The position numbers and the translations under genes were made by a program. Shown here piece by piece: positions 30,307 through 43,235 of a DNA stretch of 64,000 nucleotides (position 1 is its first letter; each line of letters starts with the position of its first letter). The notes under the pieces were generated by a model. The model saw only the letters and a program-made list of their open reading frames with translations, was not told the origin of the DNA and searched no databases. Origin of the DNA: Lytechinus variegatus (taxonomy: Eukaryota > Echinodermata > Echinoidea > Temnopleuroida > Toxopneustidae); the NCBI RefSeq assembly GCF_018143015.1, contig NC_054753.1, positions 27,793,462-27,857,461 of the forward strand, written 5' to 3'.

Positions 30307-32051
30307 ATACCTTGGTCACATATGCTCTACGGCGGCCGTACGGCGGCCGTAGATACATGAATTCGAGAGATTTCTGCGGCGGCCGTAGAAAATCTGCGGT
30401 GGCCGCAGGGTCGACGTACGGCGGATTCCTACTTTTTACAGGCCGTAGGGGTGGCCGTAGAATTTTAACTCGGAGTTATAACATTTTTTCTTTTCTACGC
30501 TCGCCGTAGAAATTAGACTAGCCGTAGGCATGGCGTAGAACGGTCTACGGCGGCCGTACGTTGAGCGTACGGTGGCCGTGCGGCTGCCCTCGTGTTTTTC
30601 TTCCCTCCTTTCCCCTTCTCCTATTGTGTTATCTGCTCGGAAGCCACCAGGCGCGTATTCAGAATTTTGCACCTCGTGGGCCCGCCCTATAATTTTGGCC
30701 CATATGCATGTGTACTTTTCGGAAAAAAATGGTGACCCCTCCTCGTCAGGCAAACAGGTGCCTTAAATGCAAGTTGAATTATCTTATTTCATAATCACAT
30801 GAAAAGGACAACTGCAGACAACTTTTTTTAATTATGACTTAATAAAAAAGCAAACTATCCATGAATATGATATACTGTAATACCACTTAAAAAAAAACAA
30901 ATGTGACCAGGAAGCACAGATATTGCCCTTTCACTAGCGGCTAACTTGGGTAAAATATGATGTTATTATCATTATCATTATTATTATTACTATCATGGGG
31001 AGTTAAATGCTGATTTTTGTTGTTGTTTCCTGGGGTGTAGTTCTTACTTAAGACTAACGTGTTTATTAACATATTAACTTTATTCATACAAACAAGTTAA
31101 CATGGTTAAGGGAGATTTATTTCATAAGTCCAAATAAATAATGCGAACGCGATTTTCGATAGCTTGTGTATAGACCTGAAAAAAGAATATTCTGAGAAGT
31201 TTTGTAAGCATGAGCAGGATGGGTATCTATCTATCTGTCAGGGCGAGCTGATGATTGTCTATATTCCAAAATGACCCAAAGTTTGGAAATTCTAAGCATT
31301 ATTGGTAATCATACAGGATGTCATCTAACTAATCATTCGATGCGAGCGCGAAGCGCGAATCACCACAAAGGTCGAATTTGCCCCCCCCCCTTCCTAGGTC
31401 GAACATTACTGATCGTATAATATTCAGATCAGTATCAAACATTAATTTGGCGACCCCCCTTCCTAAGTCGAACATCAATTTGGCACCCCAGCACTTTTAT
31501 TACTCCTCCTTTCCCCTTTTCTCTTCTCTCCTTTTCCCTTCTTCTTGTTTCCTTCTCTCTTTCTTTTCTCCCTTTTCTTTCCCTTTCTTTCCTCCCTCTT
31601 TATGGCGCCCCCTTTTCGCCTACCCGGGGGCCCGGGCCCCGAACCCCCTCCCTCCCGCCCAGAATACGCGCATGGGCATGGTGCGACACTTTGAAAACTT
31701 TCTGAAATGAAATGTCTAATGTAAAATATCATGATGGTATTTCTCACTGTATAGTCCCCCTGCGGCCGCCGTGAGGGCGCCTTGCGGCCACCTTGCGTCT
31801 GCCGTAGTATTTGTCAAAAACCTACGGCCAGCGCAGGGTCGCCCTAGGGCGACCGTACGTCATGATTTCAAGGACATACGTCAGCCGCAGATTTCTTTTC
31901 TCCATAAATTAAAAAATACGCCGTGCGGCGACCGTAACATATGTGACCGCTAGAGTAAGTGGCCGTGGAAATTCTGAGGCGACCGTAGAATTGCTACTCG
32001 CCGTAGAAATTTTAGAATCTACGGCGGCCGTAGCAAATGTGACCATGGTAT
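30307..32051. mobile_element. TIR element packed with CGGCGGCCGTAG-like motifs
   Basis: The ends ATACCTTGGTCACATATGCT and AGCAAATGTGACCATGGTAT are inverted repeats. Inside each end, about 280 bp hold many copies of a GC-rich palindromic motif (CTACGGCGGCCGTA and variants TACGGTGGCCGT, GGCGACCGTA). A TA target duplication is possible but not proven. The middle has pyrimidine-rich and C-run repeats (31379-31390, 31500-31600). No transposase is seen and the superfamily is not recognised. Confidence 0.75.
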
Positions 32052-32890
32052 AAGGAATACAATTTGACATGCTATTCAGAAAATACATTATTATATATCT
32101 TACACATTTCCCTCCTTTCCTCCTTTTTTGTTCTTGGGCTCCCTTCCATTTGTAGCCAGTGCCATGTGATTGGGGTCCGGGGGTGGTGCCCCCGTGGCTT
32201 CTCGAGATTCAGCCATTTTAAACATTGAACATTGCCGCTATTTTAAATCAAATCACGGGTATTCGTTTTACAAAATACATTACTTCAACGCAGTTTCGTA
32301 ATAAACCAAACATATTGAAGGGGCACAATGTGGGAAATGTGGGGAGAATTTCTAAAGTGCCGCGAAGAGAGCCAGAATTTTTTTTGGCCTTATAAAAATC
32401 AAATTCTAATTATGTAATTAAAGAGGTATGTCTAGCTCTTGGATAGGGAAATAGGCAATGGGTAGTACCTCCGGAACCTATCGAAGTTCAATATCTGTTT
32501 GTTCTGATCATGACCGTTATTGAATAAAAATATTATTTAGCAAGCTATTAAAGACTTCATTCACGTTCGCATCCCATCCTTTCTTCCCTTTCAACAATCC
32601 TTTGCAGCCTACCACGTATACCACGTCTACCACCTATCTCGACATGTTGACATACAAATATTTGACTTCCACATTTTTTTTTCCTTTTAAGGTGCTACAT
32701 GTATTTATTCCTGAAATTTTAAGTTTACTTTGTGAATACCTTATGATTTCCCTTTTTTCTGTAATTGTATGTGACTTTGATACTATTTGATGTCATCACT
32801 CATAGGCCTTCTTAGGCCGGCCGTCAGTTTTGATGGGTGTGATTTTTTAATGAAGAATAATAAACTAAACTAAAACTGCAAAGTCGATTT
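32052..32890. other. Non-coding spacer
   Basis: Part of the palindrome spacer. It is AT-rich with no coding sequence, TIRs or RNA gene that I can support. Confidence 0.5.
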
Positions 32891-32899
32891 TGGCAGTCC

Positions 32900-33020
32900 C
32901 TCACAATGTCGAGTATATAAATTGTCATAAGTTGACATGGCCAGATAATGTATCTCGCCAAGTCGACGTTCAACTCTGTTATAAGTCAACTTGGCGAATT
33001 GAAAGTCAACATGGTATGGC
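32900..33020. repeat. Short palindromic repeat with GTTGACATGGCCAGATAATG motif
   Basis: ATAAGTTGACATGGCCAGATAATGTATCTCGCCAAGTCGAC-type units occur in alternating orientation. They are related to the hairpin at 16390-16490. A MITE fragment is likely. Confidence 0.5.
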
Positions 33021-33035
33021 TATCGGAGGAGATTC

Positions 33036-33287
33036 TACAGGGAAACTCGCTACAACTCATCGATTCCTTTGAAAATGCAATTAAAAATCACATTGGAGAG
33101 TTGATGAGAGGCTTTTGTCGAAAGTTGGTGGACTGGGATAGCACGTCATCGAATTCCAAAGATTTGCACCGGACGAATAGTTGCAAGTATGTCGTTGTCC
33201 AGAGTCAACCTCCGACGAAAGCCTCTCAGCTATCCATTGTGATGTGACTTGCATTTGAATTGGTGCGTTGTAGAGAGTTTCCCTGTG
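33036..33287. mobile_element. Foldback MITE (CAGGGAAACTC ends)
   Basis: The arms are inverted over about 95 bp: TACAGGGAAACTCGCTACAA on the left against the reverse of TTGTAGAGAGTTTCCCTGTG on the right, with GAGGCTTTTGTCG mirrored further in. Related to 49733-50029. Confidence 0.75.
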
Positions 33288-33757
33288 GTAAATGCGAGAA
33301 GTGCGGTACAACACCATTCTGCCGACATGGGAAGTTTAAAGAATCTCGCTCCCTGGTCAAGTCAGTTCCCTTTCACGCTTTGGTAGGTATAAAACGGCGG
33401 TTTCTTTGCGTGACTATGCAGTGAATTACGCATTTTTCGTTAAATGACGAGACTGCACGTCTACACCATCCGACACTCGGGCATACGTACCTTGATTACT
33501 GAGTAAAATGAGTTCATACAGAAATGTCCGTGGATGATTCTGACGCCCGCAAGATATGTTTGTAAAACGTTTGTATTTCATAATATGTATGACATAAAGG
33601 ACATGTTACAAAATACGTAGAAATGTCATAGAAACCCCATTAAAGCCTGATTAAACATATTTATTATTGATTATACTTTTTACCTTTTTTATGGTTTTCA
33701 TCCAATAAAATTAATGTAGAGTTTTGTCTTTTCTGTAAGATATTGAAAGATTGCGAA
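33288..33757. other. Non-coding spacer
   Basis: Nothing recognisable: no conserved frame, repeat end or RNA gene. Confidence 0.45.
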
Positions 33758-33940
33758 TTTGATGGGACCGGAGTTTGCTCATAATCATGTCCTTTCTAAT
33801 ATAATGGCATTTTACAAACAGAAATATCACATTCTTAAACCGTATGATTAATGCAGTGCACGCAGTTATAAGGTGATTAATTGTAAAGAGCATTTTTAGA
33901 GAAACAAATTTTAATCTTGAAGTATTTTAGTAGTAAAATA

Positions 33941-34062
<122 letters not shown>

Positions 34063-34753
34063 TATAGAGAGAGGGGGGCGAGGGAGAAGGGGGAGAAAGA
34101 GGGGGGGGGGCAATACACGTTTAATTGACAGGGCGTCAAGAATTGGCATCTACCATCAACGACGTTTCAAGTTTCCTCGATTTAATCTAAAAATAATATT
34201 TTTCAACGAATATGATGAATACACGATATTTTGTCACAATTATGCAGGTATACAGATCACTGCGTTTGAGAATAAATTCATTTAATATTCATAATGATAA
34301 CCGTCACTTTTTATGAATACGGAGGGGAAAGGGTTGCTCTTTCTCATTTGCGCCAGTGCTTAACATTCACTGTATAAGCATTGGGTCAAAATGCTAAAAT
34401 CTTAGTGATAGTTTTTCTTCCCGATTGCTTTGGATGCTTGGAAGTTCGTTGGTGTTAGCAACTATATAGGACCGACGGCTAGGGTCCTATCCTCTGGACC
34501 TAGTGTCGAGGATCAATCCTTAAGACACTTGTCATAGGACAATCACTGTATTTACTTAATTCAGAACAGTGTCTTCGGATGAGATCGATGCCCTTAACTT
34601 GGCTATTATGAAGGTGTCATTGATTTCTAAGACCTCTATTCTACCGATTACTGATAGACATGTATTATGACTTATTTAATTGTTGGGCCGATTCGCCAGA
34701 TGAACATGGTATCAACAAAAATGTTAACATGGTAAACAAAAGAAAATGTCAGT

Positions 34754-36488
34754 ATGAATGCAGACAGAAACGACACCTCTTGCAACACTTCGTTGGTAAA
34801 CGACAACGCATCTGACTTTCGGAGTAATCATGGTTGTCAAGAGCAAACCTACAACGCGATCTCTCACTTGAGTGGGATCACAGCAGGAATTGGATTGGTT
34901 TGTACCGCCATGACTTTATTCAGCATTATCTCACATCGCCGACTTCGGAAGAAACGCAACGTTTTCCCGTTCAACATCGTTCTCGCCGATTGCCTTTTAG
35001 ATGTCATCCTTCTCTTTGATTACGTCATATGGACATCAAACGTTTCGGTGAGTTGGGTAGGGTTTAGCAGAGATTTTGAAACGCGATTAACTAATAATTA
35101 TAATAATAGTAATAATAATAAGTCTTAGTTACTCCGGGAAGTCACTCTAAGTCGTAGTAATAAGTTAAGTTGTTCGTCTCCATTCTCATACGTCGAAGGC
35201 CTGATAAGAAGGCAGAAGGTCCCATTTTTACAAGTCATTTAGAGGACCACTAATAAACTGGATATTTTTATTTCATTCTGCACGAAATCGCTAAGTAGTA
35301 AGAATTTGATTCGGCTTCACATGTAAGCAGTGGACCCCTCCATTCTTCTTATGATATATAATTGCATTGATTGAATTATATTTAATGATATTGATTGTAT
35401 TGATTTGACTTGACATGTATGTTAATTTATATTTAAACTAATTTCAAGTATGTTTTTTTTCCAATATTGAATTTTATTCATGCTATTGTTTATTCAAATT
35501 AAATCAATCTATCTTGTACTTATTTGTATAATTTTGAAGAATGAAAATAAATTTGAATTGAATTGAATTGAAGCACAAAGACATGGCCGTTAAAAAAATC
35601 GAAAGCGAGAAAGCAAATTAAACGGCCGGGCTTCTCATTAAGGCACTTTTGTATTTTGTGAAGTGAAATTAAAGGATTTCGTGCATACTTTTGGAGAATT
35701 TTATGAATATTTTCAGTAAAAATGTGATTTCTCAACTTTCTTGGGGCAACTACTCCTGCCCCCACCTTTGCTGCGTACGGCCATGAACAAAGACATAGTC
35801 AGCATGATCAGCTACTTGATTTCATATCAAGTTCTAATGTTTCCTCTTTTAACTACAGTACGATGGTGGGTTGGAAGTGGTGATCCCTATAGCTCTCATG
35901 GCGGCACAACTGGTATCTACTGCCATCATTCTGCTTGTAGCTGTAGATAATCTCATCGTCTTTAGGTTTGATCCATTCGGCAACATCCTCACTGCGCCTC
36001 GTCGAGTCCTCATTTGCTTTATAACGTGGGGTATTACATTCGTGGTGGCAACGTGTATCAGGCTGTCCAAAAAAAGCCCACGACTTCGTGTATATCTGTG
36101 CAATCTGTTTTTGGTCTTTACTGGTTTGTACTACGCGATCTCATACCGAATCATCGCCGGGACACCTACTGCAGCGGCCGCAGGAACAGCTCAGCTAATG
36201 GAACGCCGCATGGAGAATAAGCGAGTCCTTATGACCTACGCCCTCATATTGGGTACGACTATGGTCCTGTTAACTTTGCCGGATTTCCTCGCGTTCTTGA
36301 TTGGAAAATTCTACTACTCGGCATGTTTGAACATTGGCTGGATGGTTCTGTTATCCGTAAATACGGTGGCAAATACTTTTATTTATTGGGGGCGACTGAA
36401 AGAATTCCGTGCTGTTGTACCTTGCTGTAAAACTCATCAAGTGAAAGAAAGAGCGATGACTGATTTCTCACTTCATACAATGAATTAA
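34754..36488 (+). CDS. Rhodopsin-like seven-transmembrane receptor, copy 2 (two exons)
   Basis: Exon 1 is 34754-35047 (98 codons). Exon 2 is 35859-36488 (209 codons plus stop). The 811-nt intron has donor GTGAGT and acceptor AACTACAG, phase 0. The 307-residue protein has three N-terminal N-glycosylation sequons, TM1 about 38-60, TM2 about 70-92 and five more segments from exon 2. Class A signs: NIVLAD, TM4 Trp, TM6 Pro (LTLPDF), VNTVANTFIYW. The DRY position reads DNL (EHL in copy 1). Exon 1 differs from copy 1 at only two residues; exon 2 differs most in the loops, TM7 start and tail. It is transcribed away from copy 1. Expanded rhodopsin-like receptors are known in sea urchins. Ligand and coupling are unknown. 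Confidence 0.86.
35090..35575. mobile_element. Insert in the receptor copy 2 intron, probable retroelement tail
   Basis: Absent from the copy 1 intron. It begins in an ATA/AAT-rich run and ends in AATAAATTTGAATTGAATTG with repeated TTGAA units, as LINE or SINE 3' ends often do. There is no coding sequence. The family is not identified. Confidence 0.45.
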
Positions 36489-36916
36489 TTTCAATTAAAT
36501 TGACATTTAAGTATATCAAATTAATTATTTTGCCAAACTTAGATAATGAATTTTAGCAGTTGCCCCCCCCCCCCGAAATTTTGAAGAAAAAAAAAATAAT
36601 TTTTTTTTACTGGAGATATTCACAAAATTCACCAAACCAAAAGTGTGCCCAATCTTTGTACTTTAGAATTTTAGAATATGCAAAAGAGCCCACATGACAA
36701 GCTCTGTAGCTTCGAACCGCTCCATTGCTATCGTGTTTCTTCGAAAATGTTTATTTGCCCCCCCCCCCCTCCTTCGACAAAAAAATCTGCGAACGACCAT
36801 AATGTGAGGCGCCTTCTGCAATAAATACAAGAAAACAGGATCTGCAGTATGCAGGAATCAACATGCGATCGAGATCTCGGCGAAATCAACATTTTCGTTG
36901 GATAAAAAGTTGTTCT

Positions 36917-37159
36917 ACACAGCAAAAACTGTGGTGTTAACCGGTGTACATAGAGGACCACATCAGTTATTTTACACCGGTGTTAAATTGATGGTGTTAG
37001 TTTTACACCTATAGGTGTTTTACATCACCTATGGTTGTTACATTTACACTCGTTGGTGTTATATTCAATCTCTAGGGTGTTATTATATCACCTCAGGGTG
37101 TGGTCCTCTATTAACACCAATTGGTGTCAGTTTTAACACCACAGATTTTACAGTGTGTG
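36917..37159. mobile_element. MITE rich in GGTGTTA/TAACACC
   Basis: The ends ACACAGCAAAAACTGTGGTG and CACCACAGATTTTACAGTGT are inverted. The body alternates GGTGTTA and TAACACC units. This type is common in marine animal genomes. Non-coding. Confidence 0.8.
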
Positions 37160-37194
37160 TGCACGGGTGTGTCACTCTCATTCGATGCCTGGAC

Positions 37195-37432
37195 TTAGGA
37201 GAGATGACTGGGGGCAACTCCCGGGGGGGGGGGGGGGCACTCAGTATATAATGCATATGTGCCGCGGAGGGGACCTCCATTTCTACACCGAAATTTCCGT
37301 TCCAAGGCATAGCATATTTGTCTTATTGAGAAAAAAAAAACAAAGAAAGTCGCTCCAAGGCATAGCATTTTGTTCTTATCGAGAAAAAAGAAGAAAGAAA
37401 TCAGTTTCAAAGCTTCGCATACGGTTACGCCG
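37195..37432. repeat. Repeat flank with G run and TTCCAAGGCATAGCAT units
   Basis: Holds a run of 13 G at 37222-37234 and two copies of a CGCTCCAAGGCATAGCAT-like unit. It is disrupted at its right by the element at 37433. CCGTTCCAAGG-like blocks at 39597-39665 beyond that element may be its other part. Confidence 0.5.
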
Positions 37433-39426
37433 CACAGTGGGCCAGAAAGAACCCAAAGTGCGCCAAAACCCTTTATTCACATATTTGTACGATTAAATTT
37501 GGTAGATAGGGGTAATTTCACCCGTAGAATTCAATAAAAGTATTTTCAAATATTGATGACGTCGTTAAAATACTGTTTTCTGATTGGCTGTTAACATTTG
37601 AGAAGAAATTACATGTTTCTAATTCTACAATAAGTTTCAAATTTTCAGAAACTAGTTTTAGAGAAATTTCAGCAATAAGGAAGCATATTAGTAAACTGGA
37701 AACACATTAACAGGCAAACAAACAAAAAAGTCTGTGCTCGGGGTACAAAGAATTCAATTTGTGACTTGAGTATCGCTTAAAGAGGAGCGCCCTACCATGA
37801 ATCCGGAATCGTAAATTTCAAAGTGAAATTGTAGAAAATAATTCAAAGGAGTATTTTAATTCCCTGTGTATAATGATTAACCACACCTACATAAATTAAA
37901 ATGGATTGATACCAGAAGTGGACAGTGAAATCTTTAAAATAATTATTCCAATAACAAGTAATAGAGGCCGGGTCCTCTGCAGGTCCTACAAGGCCTTCCT
38001 ATTTCACCAAGAACGGCGTATACAAAGTTATTATTATTATCTCTCTCTGCTATCTCACCAACCATTGTCTCTGGTGAGAGGATCTTTTAGCATACTTTGA
38101 ACATCAGGGGGAAGAGGCTGTGCTTGTTGTACTCCTAAAAATTTGCTACTAATCACAATGTCACTTGTTACCATTAGTCTGAGGAAAACACATTAAGTCA
38201 ATAAGACTCATAAACTAAACAATCCTTGAAATGATAATATGCACTTCCTTCTTGATTGATTTTAACAATAATTTATAGCAAATTTAGAGCCAAGAGATAA
38301 ACGAATTCATACGTGTATGTGAGGTTACAAACCCTTCATTTTTTTTTGGGGGGGGGGGATAAATACTAATAATGATAATGCAACTTATACATGTCACGTA
38401 TATCTTCTTTACACATTTTCATATTTTGGCAGAAAACTGAGTGAGACCAATCACATCCCTAGTCATGTGTGTTATAGCGATATACAGTAACCCTTACTTG
38501 GTTTATAAACAACAAAACAAATTAATAATCTTACCCGGGAATCTTACCTTAAGAATTAATCTTCTCAGAGTGACAGCATAGATATACACGGGATTGAACA
38601 GTTTGACATCAAAATGAATATGTTTTACATGTATTATTATATAGTTAGTGGAAGTGGAAATGAAAGCTTGTCTTTATGTTTTATCGAAAATACTTTAGGA
38701 AGATTACCAGTCAAAAGAACCAGACACTTGAGCCAGACATCACTCCCCTCTCTCCCTCTCTCCCACCCACAGATATACGGTCTTATACGGTCCCGAAGGG
38801 AGCGGGGAGTTTGTTTAATGTCATCCGCAACGTTCGGCTCTCGCAGAATGGGACACTAACTTGGAACGATTTTTGTGACAAATACGGTGAACATGTGGTT
38901 GGAAAATTGGTTATATCTCGAGAAAATGCACGTATATGCAGGTACATTTGGTATCATTGTAAAGCATGAACTATAAAAAGACCGTCATGGTATTTACAGT
39001 GCAACAACCGGTAGCAATTTGTAAAAGAAATGCTCATGAAAAAAAATTGATAAAACCCCCCATTGTCAAATGGTTTCGTCCAAAATTACCTCTGAAGGGA
39101 TTATCATTTTATTTTGAAAAATTTTGATCACTTAAAACAATCATTCATCAAAGAGTACCGTGAATTAGAAATAAATTAAGCAATCCGTTTTGTTAAAACA
39201 GTGAAATATCTAAAACGTGTCATTTTCACATGCGGTAGCCGTAAAGGGTCATTTTCCGGTAATATTGAATAAAATGGGCAACTAATAATCAATTTCATGG
39301 AGAAATATTGTATGGAGACATCCTACAGGTTCTTATCTTTGCTTAGAACATGAAAAAAAAAACAAAATTTGTTTCATGACCAAAACCCAGTTTTGGCGCA
39401 CTTTTGCTCTCTCCTGACCCACTGTG
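37433..39426. mobile_element. TIR element with CACAGTGGG ends (2.0 kb)
   Basis: The left end CACAGTGGGCCAGA with AAAGTGCGCCAAAAC and the right end GTTTTGGCGCACTTT with CCCACTGTG are inverted. The same end type bounds 54981-56207. The target duplication is unclear here. There is no transposase, and short open frames inside show no domains. hAT-like by end sequence only. Confidence 0.65.
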
Positions 39427-39720
39427 CGCCGTTCCTACGCCGTTCCGGTCGCATTGAACTGCAGTTCAATTTTGGTGAAAAGCGGCCGCCGAGCGCTGTC
39501 CGACCATCGTCCTGCGCGAGCGCAACCGGCGGAGGCCGCATCATGCACGCATGCCCGTTCCATAGGGGTGCATACGCACGTACTCACACGCTGGCGATCC
39601 GTTCCAAGGACCCCCGTTTTCACAAAATTGTAGTTCAGAAGCCCGTTCCGAGGACCCCGTTTTTTGTCTCGCCCGCGGCACACGGGTCTCTATAAGTCCC
39701 AGTTCTGGGGCTTGATTAAA
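39427..39720. repeat. GC-rich repeat segment
   Basis: Far higher GC than its surroundings (GCGGCCGCCGAGCGCTG, GCGCGAGCGCAACCGG), with repeated CCGTTCC(A/G)AGGACCCC units. Open frames on both strands here are not protein-like. Confidence 0.5.
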
Positions 39721-39979
39721 AAACGGAGTCACCAGTCGTACGTAATATCATTCGTAACTTACAAACTGCCTTATGAAACGGCCCCCTGAGATAATGATTG
39801 ACCAGAATCTCTGTAGATAAATGGCGTGGAATGATCCTGATACAATACCGCCATCTGTTGACTTTAATATAATAATCTAAGTGAGATGTGAAGACACTTT
39901 TGATGTTAAGAAGGTTGGAAGACGATTCACCGGAAATATATAAATCAAGCGTTGCTAAAAGATAGAGAGAGAAAGGAGA

Positions 39980-40030
39980 TACAGATAGATAGATGGATAG
40001 ATAGATAGATGGAAAGATAGATAGATAAAT
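39980..40030. repeat. (GATA)n microsatellite
   Basis: Imperfect GATA/GATG units, followed by GA-rich DNA up to about 40145. Confidence 0.9.
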
Positions 40031-40149
40031 CGATTGACAAAGACAAATAGAAATAAGATATGAGACGAAGAGAAAGAGAGGGAGAGACAGAGTTATGATA
40101 AGAGAGAGGAACATGATATAGACACAGAGAGAGAAAGAGGGAGATAGAG

Positions 40150-41475
40150 CATTTGCAGAAACAGTTGCATTTGATCATATAAAAAAAATGATAATTTGCT
40201 ATTCCCCAACACTTGCTTCTGATTGGTTGAAAGTCACATTGCAATTGATTTATGGAAATGCGATTGATAACAACCCTTTCTGCAAACGGTCAAAGTCAAT
40301 ATTTGAGTTCAAGCTGTAGATAGAATTGTTTCCTGTGCAGTGGTGCTGTATTTTGAGGTGTAGAGACATCATGCTCCGGCAACTGCCATTTGCTTGCTTG
40401 AACTGCCTCATGCAATGAGCCAGAACTTTTCTAGGACCGATTAGATGTGACGTGCTAAAATAATTAGATTGTTGTTTTAGTCAAGAGTTTAGTGTAAGTT
40501 AGGCAACATTGAAGTAATTTGACAAGTTATTTTTTGTGTGGATTTTATCTCATGCCAAGGAGGCACATGAACTTATTAAAAGCATGAAAGATAGCCCAAG
40601 TATAGAGCCCCCCCCCCCTCATTTTTAAACAAAAAGCATACCGTATGGGTAACCTCAACTTATCCCCAAAAAGTGTAATGTGAATTTTGAGGAAAAACAA
40701 ATATATACAGAGATACCTACCATTCAGATGGGGAAAAAAGATTTTTTCTGGAAAAACTATTTTTGCTGGAAAGCCAGATACAACTCAAAGACACTTAGGT
40801 TTGTTTCAAATACAGACAATCAACTAAACTTGACAGTAAGAACACTTTTGATAATAATAATAATGTTAATAACAGTAATAATCACTATCGATAACACTGG
40901 TTATCAATTCTTTAACTATTATGTGCATGTATCCATGCTGCTGAGTGCTCAAGGCAATATCATTGTACACAAGGGAGGCTTTCCTGGTCACATACACTGT
41001 TATCCTTAAACTAAAAGAAGTTCCTGCAGCAGAGTCTCGAGAACACCTGTAATCTTACCAGATTGCGTAATCTTACAGGAAATTGGTATTTGGTGTGTGT
41101 AATCTTACAAATGTCCTTAAATAAAACACTCTTTTCCCCTTTTTCTAACAGACCTGTTCTGTTAAATTGCAGAAAAATTCCTGTTTCATGAATTTAAAGA
41201 ATGATTCTGGTATTGCTTTCTGCAAAATCTTCTTTTATTTTTCTGTAAAATCAGGGTTTTTTAACAGTGTATCAGCATTTTTAGCAGAAGTTAATGTATT
41301 ATAACAGTTAAAATGAGAACATACAAAGTAATTTTACAATAAAATACGATGTGAATAATATTTGACAAACCATATAGGCCTATATATTGAAGGATGAAAG
41401 AATAGGAAGGTATAGCCAGTAAACAGAATTATATGGATGTCAACGAGGAATATTCCTGCCAGGTGTTCATTATTA
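40150..41475. other. Non-coding stretch
   Basis: No gene recognised. TAATCTTAC repeats occur three times at 41040-41110, and an ACAGTGTA-type end lies near 41270; this hints at a decayed MITE without a clear left end. Confidence 0.4.
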
Positions 41476-41714
41476 CATTGGGTGATTTCAAGTTCAGTGT
41501 TGACCTTTTGGATTTGGTGTTAAGTCAATTTTTACACGATTATAACACCGAACATAAAATGAAGATGGTCCCGAAAAGTCACTCACTAGTTGTTGAGATG
41601 TCAAGAATGTGATCTGGATCAGTTTTACAAACTCTGAAGTTTTTGAGCTAGGGGAAGCAATCCAAATTTCAACACCAACACTGAGGCCAACACCGTACTT
41701 GAAATCACCCATTG
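41476..41714. mobile_element. MITE with CATTGGGTGATTTCAAGT ends
   Basis: CATTGGGTGATTTCAAGT at the left and ACTTGAAATCACCCATTG-like sequence at the right are inverted repeats, with GTGTTG/CAACAC units inside. Open frames across it are artefacts. Confidence 0.8.
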
Positions 41715-42532
41715 AGTGGAGAAAGATAATGATGAATAGAATGCCTTACCTAAGGATTCAAGATATATACCACAGTAATGGCTGTTGGGATCCCTTTATT
41801 AGGTGGTCTGTCTATGACAGATCACCTCTTAATTTCGTCAGAATTTTCTTATTTTTATTTATTTATTTATTTATTTTTACGGATTTTCTTGTCGCCAAGT
41901 TATCTCAAAATGGACTTGGTCATTTTCATTGAATTTCATGTCATCTATAGGATCTGTCATGGACACGTCAAAATAAGCTTTTCAAGGTCATCAGGTCATG
42001 ATGACGTCATCTAGGCGCCATTTTGTAAAATCACATTATCAATCATATCTCCATTATCAATTATCAAAAATCATAAAAATTAACCTTCTACGACCATTAA
42101 TAACGAAATTAACACCCGTTAAAGTTTGCAGCACGTGTGCGCGCGAGCTCTCACTATAGGCCATATATGGGCAAAAACATGCCTATTGCAAATTCACTGT
42201 AGCTCTTTAAATAATCCGTTGACCCCCAATTTTTTTTCATATATCGATAGAGTATGAGTTGTAGATTTGATTTCATGTCACCATTGTCCCTAAATTATAT
42301 CGTGACGTCATCAAAATGGCGCCTAAACTAAAAATTTCATTTTTTAAAAAATGACGTCATCAAATTTATGCAAATTTGGTTGTAACTTCTCGAATATAGA
42401 TCGTTTTTCGCCCAGATTTCGATATGTTGTAGTTTAGAATGTACTCTTTCTCTTAATAAACATGAATATTCGTTTTGAGAAATGCATCATTGCGTAAAAC
42501 AGCGATAAAAAGAGGCATGTCATTTTTCCTCA

Positions 42533-42786
42533 TTTTGCGTGTAATCTCTATGGGACATGACTTTTTCTCAAAACCAGATTCGACATTCCTCTATTTCGTG
42601 AGCCATATCTCCATTTTTTCTTGTCAGTTTTCCTTAAACTTTTACATTGTTGTAGCTGAGATTCTAAGCTTTCGGAAGTGTGCCCTTTATTTTTTGATCA
42701 GATGCCGGGATCATGCCCGTATTTCACTTGCAAAATTGGACTTGTAATTCTCAAAATTGCTTACGTGTATTCTCTATGGGGAATAT
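42533..42786. repeat. Direct repeat module, copy 1
   Basis: About 254 bp starting TTTTGCGTGTAATCTCTATG, over 85 percent like 42971-43224 by eye. It ends CTCTATGGGGAATAT and is followed by a B-box-like GGTTCGAGTCC at 42817-42827. Confidence 0.85.
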
Positions 42787-42970
42787 CGTGGCTTTGACTG
42801 CTTTCTAAAGGGCGCGGGTTCGAGTCCTGGGGTGAACAAGATGATTTTTTTTTCACTTTTTTTTTCTTTTTGCCACTTCTTACATCATCCTTTATGATAA
42901 TTAAAAGGTATAAAAGTTGAAATTTAGCAAGATAAAACAGATTATAATTGCTTTTTTCATATCACACGTG

Positions 42971-43224
42971 TTTTGCGTGTAATCTCTATGGGACATGACT
43001 TTTTCTCAAAACTAGATTCGACATTCCTCTATTTCGTGAGCCATATCTCCATTGTTTCTTGTCAGTTTTCATTGAGCTTGTAGTATGTTGTAGCTGAGAT
43101 TCTAAGCTTTCGGAAATGTGTCCTCCATTTTTTGATCAGATGCCGGGATCATGCCCGTATTTCGCTTGCAAAATTTGAATTGTAATTCTCAAACTTGCTT
43201 ACGTGTAATCTCTATGGGGAATAT
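42971..43224. repeat. Direct repeat module, copy 2
   Basis: Same module 438 bp downstream, same orientation. It is followed by an A-box-like TAGCTCAATGG at 43227-43237 rather than a B box. Confidence 0.85.
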
Positions 43225-43235
43225 GCTAGCTCAAT

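Noticed and set aside
37433-39426. Exact 8-bp target duplication for this CACAGTGGG element
   Set aside because: The flanking 8-mers (37426-37433 and 39426-39433) do not match, unlike those of the related element at 54981-56207.
39369-39695. GC-rich frame of 108 codons as a possible gene
   Set aside because: The opposite strand and other frames are open too, and the DNA is made of repeated CCGTTCC-AGGACCCC units.
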